Below, piece after piece: positions 53,519 through 64,000 of a stretch of DNA of 64,000 nt. The notes under the pieces are model-generated. The model searched no databases, was not told the DNA's origin, and saw only the letters and a program-made list of their open reading frames with translations. Source of the DNA: Asterella californica (taxonomy: Eukaryota > Streptophyta > Marchantiopsida > Marchantiales > Aytoniaceae); the NCBI GenBank assembly GCA_036924285.1, contig JAYKYS010000002.1, positions 2,604,001 through 2,668,000 on the forward strand, read 5' to 3'. A program made the translations under genes and the position numbers. The first letter of the stretch is position 1. Each line of letters opens with the position of its first letter.

Positions 53519-56500
53519 CTTGAGCAGCCTGTGGGATCACAGCAGGCTGACGAAGAGGTTGCTCAAGATTCTGAGAACAACTACACTGTACATAGTTGGA
53601 AATCTGGTTTGATGACTTTTAGTTCTGATGATTGGAGTGAGTTCACGCAAGTAGAAGATCTGACTGAGAAGAGTAGAAGACAGATGGAGAAATATGCAGA
53701 AAATCTGCGTTGTACAGGAGTTTTGAATGAAGGTGAGATGATTTCTGGTGTTTACGAGGAGTTCGTAGGTGTACAGTCTTTTGTTCGATGGCTGGATGAT
53801 GTAGATAGGTTGATGGAGCAGATGGGAGGAAGGGTGGTGATCCCTATCCACTCTCGTAAGGTCTATGAGGAGATTGTCTCGTGCTTGCAATCTCGTCCTC
53901 ATCCGAGACTGGAGAGTGGATGGAAGGATGCAATCTGCTGGTGTGGCTCTCGTGAAGAAGCAGAGGTTCACACCAAATACAAAACTGTAGCGAAGAAGGT
54001 GAAACCAGTGGCAACCCAGTTATCTGTTGATTCACGACAGCAGATGGAGTTAGCGGCCACTGAGCTTGTACTGAGAGATCCTAAACAGATAGGACACGAG
54101 TTTACTCAAGAGACACTCGAGCAGCTCCAGATAGGAGGGGGTGGCTTCTTGACTGAAGTGGAGAAACGAGCTTTTGAGCAGATGATAGTTAGCCATGGTA
54201 AGGCATTTTCTTTCTCAGCTGGAGAGATTGGTTGTGTGGATCCTAGTGTGATAGCTCCGATGGTTATCTTCACTGTTCCTCACGTACCTTGGGACTTGAA
54301 GCCGATTCCAGTCCCTCGTGCCTTGCTACCGAATGTTATTGACTTACTGAAGGAGAGGATGCGGATGGGTATTCTTGAACCATCTATGGCTCCGTACTCT
54401 AGCCGATGATTCACAGTACCTAAGAAGACAAGAGCTTTACGCTTCATCCAAGACTTGCAGCCTGCCAACAACATCACGATACGAAATGTTGGAACAGGAC
54501 CTGTGGTTGATGAAGTAGCCGAGGCATTTGCTGGAAGATCTATCTATTCTATTGGAGATCTGTTTTCAGGTTACGATCAGTTTCAGCTTGCTTTGGAGAG
54601 TAGAGACTTGACTACCATGCGTACACCTTTGGGGTTGATGCGGATGTGTACTCTTCCTCAGGGTGCGACAAACTCAGTAGCTCATATGCAAAACGCGATG
54701 CATAAGGTGTTACGAGAGTTTGTACCTGAGGTTACCATCCCATTTCTTGATGATATACCCATGAAAGGCTGTCCGGTGGAAGATAAGGACGAAACTATGA
54801 CTGCTGATGGTTGCAGAAAGTTTATTGCAGACCACATCCGAGATGTGGAGAAGATTCTGATGCGCTTGGAAGAGGTACACCTCACTTTGTCAGGTACCAA
54901 ATCTCGTTTTGGAATGTCAGAGATTGTGGTGGTTGGTCACTTATGCAGTACTTTTGGAAGACGGCCGAACCAGAGAAGGTAGATGCTATAGCAAGGATAG
55001 CAGACTGTACCAATATCACTGAGGTTCGCCGATTCTTAGGAGCTTGTGTGTTCTTTCGTGTGAGTATTCCTCATTATGCACACATTGCCGAGCCTCTGTA
55101 TGCACTCTTGAGGAAGGGAAAGAGGTTTACTTGGCGGCGAGAACATCACGAGACGATGGAGCAGCTGAAGGAGATTCTGAAGTCTCCACCTGTACTAAGG
55201 AGACTTAGCTACGAGAGCGGAAGACCTATCATACTGACTGTTGACACGAGTCCAAAGGCGATTGGATGGGCAGTCGGTCAAGAAGATGCAAAGGGCATGC
55301 GGTTTGTTTCTAGGTTTGGAGCTCGGATCTTAACAGATAGACAACGTAACTATCCTCAAGTGAAGCGTGAGTTGTGGGGAGCTGTTACTGCTATGAAGGT
55401 AGACCGAGAATTCTTGATAGGTGCACGTGTGGTACTAGAAACAGACTGTTTGCCTTTGCTAGGTATGATAGCAAACTGTAATACTCCAGACATAGCAATG
55501 CTACGATGGATTGCTTATATCCGGAGTATGAACCCTGAGCTGAAGCATATAGCAGGAAAGGATAATCCTGTTGCAGACATGTTATCTAGGGCTTGTTATA
55601 CAGATGAGGAAGAGATGATTGCAGAAGTCGAAGATGAAGAGAAGAGAGACGTTTGGTGCCAAGTTGGTCAGCAGACTTCAGACTTGGAACCACTGCCGTT
55701 CTACGAGGAGTTCTACACGAAAAAGTTCCGCGATATCGGATACTATCTGAGTTTATTATGCAGAAGAGAAGGATGGAGTGATGCAGAGTTCAAGGAGCTC
55801 AGAAGAAAAGCGTACGGTTACCTTCTACGTGAAGGTTATCTGTGGAAACGTCCGAAGAGAAGAGATGGGATGTTGGCTAGAGTAGTGGATGATCAACCGA
55901 CGAAGCTGAATCTGCTGAAGGAGTTTCATGACACATTGTGGGCTGGACACCGTGGAGTTTGGGCTACGTATACGAAGATGAAGGAGCGATACTGGTGGAA
56001 GGGTTTGTATCAAGACGTAGTGGATTTTGTTGGGTCGTGTCTGCACTGCCAGTTCTACTCTAAAGTCTGTTACAGAGATGGACTTGTACCTACCTACCCA
56101 CCTAGTATTCATTTTTCGTGGGTCCTTGATCTTGTGATGATGCCGCCGGGACTATGGGGGATGCGTTACTTGGTGTTGGCTCGAGAAGATCTCTCCAACT
56201 ACGTGGAGGGGCGAGCACTACGAACGAAGACTACAGAGAACATATGTAGATTCGTGCTGGAAGATATTATCTGTCGTTACGGATCTGTTGGAAGATTACG
56301 AGCAGATAGGGGTGAGCTGAGAGGTGCAGAAGCGAAGGAGTTCTTTGCTCGTTATGAAGTAAAGCTTCGACTTACTACTGCCATGAATCCAGAAGAAATT
56401 GGTAAGAGTGAGCGAGGACATCCTTCCGTTGTTCACGCTTTAGTGAAAGCGTGTGATGGTAGGCCTAGAGAATGGCCGAGACTACTTCCATTTGCTTTAT

Positions 56501-57108
56501 GGGCTGATAGAACTACACACTGTACCACGACTGGCTATATGCCAGTTGAGCTTATGTTGAGACAGAAACCGATCATGCCTGCTGAGGAGGACTTCCCTAC
56601 GTGGGCTACGCTACCGTGGGAAGATGGTATAGATCATACTTCACTCCTTGCTTTACGAACTAGGCAGTTGGAGCGAAGGGAAGAGGATCTTGCTGAGGCG
56701 CAAGAGAAGCTGAAGGTGGCTCGAGTCAGAAACAAAGAGCGTTTCGACAAGACACACCGACTACGATCAAAGCCAATACGTGTTGGTGATTGAGTTCTGG
56801 TGTATGATAGCACGCTGGAGAACCAGCATTCTACACTTCGTAAGTTCTCGCGAAGATGGTTCGGGCCTTATGTTGTGTTAGATGTATACGAGAATGCCAC
56901 TTATAGTTTACGAGAGCTAGATGGTACTCCTTTGAAACTATCTGTGGCTGGCAAACGAGTGAAGTTGTTCAAACAACGTGGAGGATCAGTAGATTTGTTC
57001 AACTTTCTGGAGTCTGAGCAAAGGATAACAAGAGATGACGACGTCTCCACTACTGAAGAGGTTGAGGCGGAGGAGAGTGATGACGATGATGTACAAACAG
57101 AAGACTGA
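53457..57108 (+). pseudogene. Element C Pol (RT-RNaseH-IN)
   Basis: The RT frame opens at 53450 and runs to TGA 54407 (Trp in B), then on to about 54962, where a 1-nt loss shifts the frame. RT has GDLFSGYDQFQLA and IPFLDDIP. RNase H (about 55228-55590) has LTVDTSPKAIGW, KRELWG, LETDCL and ADMLSR, all acidic residues present. Integrase has FHDTLWAGHRG...CLHC, then VLDLV, RADRGE and KSERGH. TGA 56791 replaces the Trp of GDWVLVYD. The GPY/F module (WFGPYVVLDVYE) and an acidic tail end at 57108. Both stops are G-to-A changes at TGG. Confidence 0.85.
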
Positions 57109-57154
57109 AGAGGTTGGCACATGCCGGAGGATGTGCAGGTTTGGAGGGGGTGGA

Positions 57155-58481
57155 TGTCGTGATGTGAATCATTTTACAGTGTAAATAATTCTCCTCTCTG
57201 TCAAGCGTTAGTCTCTCTGAGTGAAATTAGGACCTCAGAGAAGTCGACACTGGAGGCTGTTATATATTTTTTGAGTCTTAGTAGGTTGATTACCATGTAG
57301 ATGGAGTTAAGCTCATGGGTTGTAATTACGTGTCGCCCATGCATGCTTCCTAGCGAGGTTAGGTTATCTTTCGGGATTACGTGTCGTTTTACATGTCTTC
57401 GCATGTAGTTTAGGGTCTATGTTGGCACTTTAAGGGCTCGACGTGGTAGCCTATGTACAAAATGAAGTCACCACGTAGTTTGGGACACAAAAGGACAGGG
57501 GAGTGAAGCTATGAACTCCCATTGGTCCAATTTTGTCTTTGTGTACTACTAAACTTAGTAGTAGGGGTCTTAAGAGGAGTTCGAGCATTTGGAGAGGGGA
57601 CTTCGAAATCTGAGGGCACAGGGAGATAGGGTTCGTCGTGCTAAGCACTGTCAGCGAAATTTTTGATCGATTTGGAGCAATAAAGAAGGAGTTATGGCTG
57701 ATTGAAGTTCGATTTGTGCCAGAATTGCAGCACTTCTGTTGATTTTGGGGTTTTCGGTGTCAATCGCAGTAGATTTGAGAAAATTGCTTCAAACCTTCAA
57801 GGTCTCGTTCATTGGCAGCAGGGCTACGACTGTCCCCAAATTTTCATGTCAATTGAGTTTGTGAGTAATTCGGGGCGACCTCTGAAGCAGAGGGGGTCCG
57901 AAAAACTCTCAATCTGGAACAGCAACTTCAGAGAGCGAGATCTGGAGTTCTGTGTACAACCAGGAGGCCCAACTTCACAGGAGTGTTCAGCAAGCTGTGT
58001 ACTGCAAATCCTGTAAGAAGCTTTGAAAGTGATCGAGCCAATTCTCTGTTCTAGGTCGAAATAGCTGTCTGGGTACCAGAAATTGCCATAATTTCTCTGC
58101 TCAGAACATTTCTGCCCATATCCCGACACTCTGATTTGATCTCAAGCTGAAACTTCGTGTGTATGGTCAGTAGGGCCTCATTTACATGTAGGAGGAGTTC
58201 TGAAGTCTGAACCATCGTATGTTTCTGATTCTGGACCGTTAAAGTTCACTGTTTGATCTTATTACTGCTAGTCTGATCTGATTTTCACTTCCTGAATATA
58301 CTGGAGGGTCAATTCGACCTGAGTGAGTGTTTATACTGTTCCCTTTTTATCTGAAGCCTACCTCTGTAGTAAGCAACCATAGCCTGAAGTCCAACACTTC
58401 CTTGAGTAGATTGAACACAGCCTTCAAGACCTATCACAGCCAGAAGGTTCCGCCCTTCCCAGGAAAACTCTCAACTCGACA
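57155..58481 (+). repeat. Element C 3' LTR
   Basis: The LTR starts TGTCGTGATGTG after the purine tract GGAGGGGGTGGA and ends CTCAACTCGACA. It is about 98% identical by eye to 49539-50865. Confidence 0.92.
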
Positions 58482-59712
58482 ACGCGTTACGAGAAAGACG
58501 AGCGCACGTACTGGAAAAAGAAGGGGGACATCGAATCTTCATACTCGAGCGTACGGAGTGGAGAGAGTTCACCTAAAGACGCATCATGGTTACCATTTCC
58601 TTCAAGGACCACAAGTTTACATGAATCTCTGTTTGAATCAGCGAGAAAAGACGAGGATATCCGAGCTGAAGATGAAGAGACAGATAGAGAAGAATCACCT
58701 TCGCTTCGAAGAGTGGAGTTGTTTCAATCTTCATCTTCATCTTCATCTTCAAGTTCAGCGCAGTCAGAATCTAACATTTTGACAACTCTTGCGGAAGATC
58801 CAAATTAGAAAGTGGAAGCGGCCTTTGAACTGATCGTCAAACATGGGCCAAAGATCACAAATTTTGTAGAACTCTTGAAGAAACAAAGAGGACAAGAATT
58901 AATTCGAGAATTATTACCATTGGGATCACCTGCCCTTCGAATCCCAAATCTTAGACCTCAGGGTACTCCAGGAGTATCGCTCTTTAAGATACGAAGTCAA
59001 GAGGCTCCTACCTCGTCTTCACCCAAGAATGAACATGACATAAGACGAGAAAATATTCATTCAGTTGAAGACACCTCGGCCGAAGTAACTTTACCCGAAG
59101 TAAACCTCTCGAATATCAGAGTGAGAACCGCAGTTGTGAATGCTCTTGCCAAGTTGACTCTTCGACCATTAAGCAATTTGTCGAGTGCAGGATCAGTGGG
59201 GATTTCAAACTTGACGGTACCAACAAAATAGAGTCGGGGACAGCAGTCAGCAGTTCCACCTTCTACACTACCGCATACAATGACAGGAGTACCATTTCCG
59301 TCAGGGGCGTCACCTTTCACTGGCCAGAATTATCCAAAATTTGATGGGGAAGATTCTGACAGTGATGGAGATGGAGAGAGTGCCGACTCCTTTGTCAAAC
59401 AATTTGAAGCGATATCTCACGCAAACAAAAAAGACAATGACCCTGATCGGACGAGGATTTTTCCCAGTTTGTTGAAACACGCAGCCTGAAAATGGTACAG
59501 TCATGCCAATTTAACTCCAGCAATTATCTCTACCTGGGATTTAATGAAGAACGAATTCCTCAAGAGATTCAGAGAATTGAACTATAACAGGCATGTACTG
59601 CACAAAGTAAACAGTGTTAAACGAAAGAGGAAAGAATCTTTGAAGAGTTATGTCCAGAGATATTATGGAATCTTGGATAGGCTACCTGCCAACGGAACAC
59701 ATCCAAGTAATA
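58482..59712 (+). mobile_element. Gypsy element D, continuation (gag)
   Basis: After the ACGC duplication the basic ORF of element D continues. At 58812-59231 it is preceded by a stop, and at 59280-59489 the reading has SPFTGQNYPKFDGEDSDSDG and EAISHANKKD. At 59544-59705 it has EFLKRFRELNY...KRKESLKSYVQRYYGILDRLP, which resembles a retrotransposon gag (capsid) domain. TAG/TGA stops separate the pieces. The plus-strand homology ends abruptly near 59712, where minus-strand element E begins. Confidence 0.7.
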
Positions 59713-62700
59713 TAATAATATATCTTGTATGTTGTGTTCTTCATGAGCTTCCTCCATAATATTGATTTTTTATTGTTGGAGATGCATCTCTTGAGAATGT
59801 TATCGCTTTCTCTTTTGTAAAAGATTCCTTCAATGAGTGTGTAATTCTTTGTGTTGTGAATGAATTTTTTTCTTCTATGAAGTGGAACATCCAAGTGTAT
59901 TTCTCCCCTCTCAAGATACGTGCATATTTTTTATTGCAAGTTCTAGTTTTGGATCTTCATGAGAAATTTTTTCTTGTTCTTCGTCTGTTTCTCCTCCGTC
60001 TCTATTGTTCTAGATGTTCTCATCCGGATTCGTGTCTCTGATTGGTGATGATGTGATTGTCAGGATTTCTTCGATTGAATCTCCTTCCTATTCTTTCTTG
60101 CGTCTTGCTTCAACTCGACTCAGTTGGTCAGCTAATACATTAATTTTGCTGGGTAAAAGATGAATGTGAAGTCAAATTCTTAGAAGAGTAATATCCAACA
60201 AGCTATCCTTTTTTTGATATGTGCTTTATTAACTAAATAAGTCAAAGCTTGGTGGTCAACGAAGAAGATGAATTTGTTGTCTAACAGATAATGTCTAAAC
60301 TTCTTTACTGCGTATATCATTATTGGTGCTTCTCATTCTGTGGTATTATAGTTTTGTTTGTTGGATTCAAAATCCAAGATGCTAAATAAATGGATAAATA
60401 TGTTGTTGATATACTTGGTTGTGTTAGAATTGCTCCAATGGCTACTCCGGATGCATCAGCGTGAATGTGGAAGAGATTATTCTAGTGTGAAATCTGAAGA
60501 ATATGTGCTTGTGATATCGCCTTGTTAATTGCTTGGAATGAACTCGCATTCCTCTGTCCAAACGAACTCCACTCCATTCTTGTTTAATTGATTCATTGAT
60601 TGAATAAGTTTTCTAAATTGATAAATGAATTGTTGATAGTAGTTTGGCATCCCATTGAATCTTTGGACTTCTTTTTTGTTGGTTGGTGGAAGTTGATCAA
60701 CTATCCATGTGACTTTCTCGAGATCCACCAGTAAACCTTGTTTATAGATAATGTAATCCATTAGTACTTCATATGATATCCAAAAGGTGCATTTTGGAGG
60801 GGTGAGACTGAGTCGGTGTCGTTGATATTGCTCAAAATATTTTTCAAGTTGTCATAAATCACAATCTTTGTCATATATGGTCAAGTCGTCTAAGAAGACT
60901 TCCATGAAGAAGCCCACGTATTGATCAAAATTTTATGCAATAAGTCTTTGGAAAATTAGTGGTGCACCACTTAGTCCAAATGACAATTTTACATAAGCTG
61001 AAGCTCTCCAAGGTATAGATATTGTTTTTTATTGATCTTTTTTTTGTAATTTGAACTTGGTTATATCCATCCATGAATGAATAAGCTTCTTGTCTCGCAA
61101 CTCCGTCTAGTATTGCATCGATGAACAGTAATGAAAATGGACTTTAAACATGTGTTTGATAAGTTTTCGATAATCTACACACATCCATAAAGTTCTATTT
61201 TTTTTGGAGAACGATGACTATGAATGATAGCCACTCGTAACTGTTTACAGGAAAGATGAATTTTATTTTGAGCAGTTTATTGACTTCTACTTTCACTTTT
61301 CTGCATAGTTAGGATTCATCCGGTATGCTCCTTGAATCGTTGATACAGCTGTTGGTAGTAGTTTTATCCGGTGTTCACAGATGTGTGTAGGTACTCCTTT
61401 TATGTTTTAGTTTTCCACATTAGGTAATCGTGCGTTTGGATCTTTACGTCCATCACTCCGTCCTCTATCACGTCCTCTTCCTCCTCGAGGATGGTTTTCA
61501 ATACTCTGAATTTGGTTGGTCAGAACATTCTTCTGTTTATTTCTGAAATCATATAGCATTCTTAAGTGTTATGAGAGCTCGTATTGCACAAGTGTCAATG
61601 CTTTCTGGTGTCCTTCATTTTCTTTGTTTGTTCTCCATTGTTCCTCATAAGCGTTTTTAGCTTAAGTAGTAATGTTTCTTCTCTCTTTTATTTGCATTTT
61701 ATTGTTTTTTCTTCTTCGTATCTTGACTGTCATCACTATCCACCTCTCCAGTTTCGAGTTCCTGAAAATAGTATTTGTCCTCAACTACGTATCCATCTTG
61801 TAATTCAATAGCTCTTTATCGTTGTCATAGTCCAGTTCATCTACATTTGCATAACCTCTATCTTCCACATGATGTAAGTATTTAGACCGTATTGCACTTC
61901 ATATAATATTCCAAAGCTGCTATATGTAGGTCTGGGTCTTCATGTGGTTTCTCTTTTAATAATGACGTGGACATACAGAATCATGATGTCATTCTAGTTT
62001 GGTTTGAATTCAGTACATGATTGAGATTGGTAGTAAGAATTGGATTGGTAATAGGATTTGGATTGGTTGGAAGATTTGGATTGAAATGGTTTGTGGTGAA
62101 GAAGTTTGTGTATTTCAAATTGTATTATTTATAGATAGAAGAACAGTTGCTAGATTGATCGTGTTGTTAGTCGTTATTTTTCGTGTTGAGTAGTGTTGAT
62201 TGATGAAGTTTACTGAGTAGTGCTTGATATGCGAAAAGTACTTGGTTTAATGAGCGGATGCTGTTGTTGGAGAAAGGATTGGAGAAGATGATCATATCTG
62301 TGTTTTAGCTTTTGTGCTCGATGATGTCTCTCTTTCTTTTCTCAAACGTATGTAAGATAGTAGGTTTTCCTTGACAATGTTCAATCTAAAAATAATTTCC
62401 AATCTCTCATCTGGTTCTAATGTGAGCAAACATCTATGTTGAAAATTTTCTGTTTCTTCATTTTCTAGTCCGGATGTGGGTTCAAAGAACTCCATCTGAT
62501 TCGTTTGAGAAATAGTAGCTTTAGAACCACTTGTCACTTGATGTCCAGATTACAGTTTCAAGCATTTTTTTTCTTTAAGTACTTGTTGTTCATCGTATTT
62601 CTGTAGAAGGAGAGTAAATTTCTCTCGTAATTTCCTCAGATCTTCATGATTTTAAGTCTTTGTTCGGCTTCCTTGGTCGATAATACATCCAATATCACAT

Positions 62701-63420
62701 GTAGATCGCTATCATTTTCATTCAAGATCTTCTGATGAAAAGTTCATCTACTTGATGATTTATATAACTCTTTGAAGTCAATCTTCCGGATTGATTTTAC
62801 ATCATCTTCTGACATGTCTCCAGACATGGTTTTGGATGAGTAGTCTGATTGTATCTTCCATGTTTCTTGGGACTATTTCAAAGACTCCATGTTTGATCTT
62901 TAACTAGAACAACATTCCAGTGTTATAGAGTTGGATAACAACTTTGAGATTCCTCTAGCAGAAATGTAGTATGATGCTAAGATCTCTTTTTTGGGATTAT
63001 GCAACAACACATTACCTATACAAAAATTGTTTACGGGTGAAAATAGAACTATGTTGTTTCTGTTGGTTTCCAGTCAAATGTACACGACCATGTTGCAATT
63101 GGATTTCGATGATAAGGAATGTAATCTGTATCGAGATTTAGGGCCGGCATTCTGTCTGCAAGTTTTCAGTGTTGTAATAATTCTGTTTTTCATCTATTTT
63201 GTAGACTAATTCTTCTGGTTGTAGCGAGTATACTTCGATAATTTCTCCTTCTGGTTCTTCATCCGACCAAGTCGGTCAATTATCTCTCATTCACTTGCTT
63301 AATTATACCAGTGTCTCTTCTCTTTCCGTGTTGCAGACAATCTGCTCCAGGTTCATCGCTTAAAGATCCTGCTGGTTACAACTTGCGCTTGTTGTGTTCC
63401 TCAACATGGTTGCCAAAATG
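59712..63420 (-). mobile_element. Gypsy element E remnant (minus strand)
   Basis: Reading the minus strand from right to left gives a possible gag piece (62292-62537) and a Gly/Arg-rich stretch (PRGGRGRDRGR near 61490). The RT start follows (HRIKLLP...YRMNPNYA near 61320-61380), then RT catalytic VFLDDLTIYD near 60885, the RT connection (60525-60761, with NYYQQFIYQF), RNase H (LLDNKFIFFVDHQALTYLVNK near 60210-60270) and the integrase zinc finger (YTLIEGIFYKR..., 59690-59890). Many frameshifts and stops show it is dead. The integrase is cut at the junction with element D. Confidence 0.75.
60525..60761 (-). pseudogene. Element E RT connection fragment
   Basis: This 78-codon open stretch reads GLLVDLEKVTWIVDQLPPTNKKEVQRFNGMPNYYQQFI...FVWTEEC, the conserved segment between RT palm and RNase H in gypsy elements. 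It is the longest uninterrupted piece of E. Confidence 0.75.
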
Positions 63421-64000
63421 TTATTCATGATATACACTAGTACGCTAGAGTCTCTTGTTGGTGGATCTGAGTATTGATTTCATCATGAAACATATAATCA
63501 GAATCAGTACACAAGTTTTTTCTAAAATTATAAATATTCTTTATACAGAATTTCTCTGATTTTTGATTGATCGATCGAAGAATATGATCTTCATAGACAA
63601 AGTTCTTTATATACTAGTCATTTAGCAACACGTTGGTAAACCGTTAGACCAAGATCAAGAACTGCCTAATTGTCTAACAGTCGGATATATTCGGATGTCA
63701 ATCCATAAGACTAACTATCCGAACTAATCCGTATCTGATAACATCTCCGGATATACAATGTGATTCTGGATATTCTTATTGTATCCATCTGGACTATCTC
63801 TCGTATTAATCCATCATGCCATCCGGATGATACTTCTGATTTGTCCTTTAAAATTAGGTGAACACTAAAGTAACACTCTCATATGAGAACATTAAGACAA
63901 CATACTTCTCTCATGTGTGTGAATATTTCTCTTAAGTATATTTCCGAAACCAGTCAGCATGTGAGTCTCTACCAATAGTTTTTTATACTTTTTTACTACA
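63390..64000 (-). other. Possible PBS and 5' LTR of element E; nothing certain
   Basis: On the minus strand TTTTGGCAACCATGTTGAGG near 63395-63415 is in the right position for a primer-binding site upstream of E. The AT-rich sequence to the window end would then be its 5' LTR. I cannot match it to a specific tRNA or to a second LTR copy, so this stays tentative. Confidence 0.3.

Larger units (their letters stand above)
49539..58481 (+). mobile_element. Ty3/gypsy element C, full length with TSD
   Basis: The 8,943-bp element has two 1,327-bp LTRs (49539-50865 and 57155-58481), TGTCG/CGACA ends, and the 4-bp target duplication ACGC at 49535-49538 and 58482-58485. The LTRs differ at roughly 20 positions by eye, so it is the youngest insertion here. 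Coding defects are two TGA stops, an about 10-nt deletion near 52700, a gag/pro frame break at 52124 and a 1-nt shift near 54962. It sits inside gag of element D. Confidence 0.92.

Overview
The window looks like a transposon-dominated stretch of a land-plant (streptophyte) nuclear genome. The best host-gene evidence is an intact LATERAL ORGAN BOUNDARIES (LOB/LBD) domain gene at 37.5 kb, a family restricted to charophytes and land plants. There is also a decayed, intron-containing fragment that reads like the C-terminal half of IFT52, an intraflagellar-transport gene. Within land plants that would fit a lineage with flagellated sperm (bryophyte, lycophyte or fern). The retroelement primer-binding sites match plant-type tRNA-Asp and a probable tRNA-Thr. 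The exact species cannot be told from the sequence.

Layout. 1-2.6 kb: non-coding, with a 150-bp-arm foldback. 2.6-4.3 kb: 5' part of a LINE (endonuclease to early RT). 4.3-16.0 kb: a 1.1-kb LTR-like repeat (R1) split by a 10.6-kb Ty3/gypsy element (A) flanked by the 4-bp duplication TCGG. A has its 5' LTR, leader and gag start inverted in place. 16.7-18.7 kb: minus-strand chromovirus deletion derivative. 18.9-24.6 kb: an unusual GAAGAC-rich element with a 773-codon ORF interrupted only by in-frame stops. 25.0-26.2 kb: second R1 copy. 26.3-33.5 kb: a Mutator-like element (MULE) with satellite-bearing terminal inverted repeats, a minus-strand transposase pseudogene and a captured RPA70-like fragment. 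33.5-35.2 kb: 3' part of a LINE. 35.3-36.1 kb: an intact ORF resembling a restriction-like endonuclease domain. 37.2-38.3 kb: a 51-bp minisatellite, the LBD gene and a downstream hairpin. 39.3-40.3 kb: IFT52-like pseudogene. 41.6-49.1 kb: Ty3/gypsy element B. 49.1-59.7 kb: another gypsy element (D, tRNA-Asp primer site) interrupted by the full-length, recently inserted element C (TSD ACGC, near-identical 1,327-bp LTRs). 59.7-63.4 kb: minus-strand gypsy pol remnant (E).

The main discovery candidate is shared by elements A, B and C. In all three the protease ORF ends and the RT-RNaseH-IN ORF continues in the -1 frame. At the junction sits a slippery heptamer (GGGTTTT in B and C, GGATTTT in A) directly after the last -1-frame stop. 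In each copy it is followed by sequence that can fold into an H-type pseudoknot of the same geometry, although the stem sequences differ. This suggests programmed -1 ribosomal frameshifting between Pro and Pol in this plant Ty3/gypsy family.
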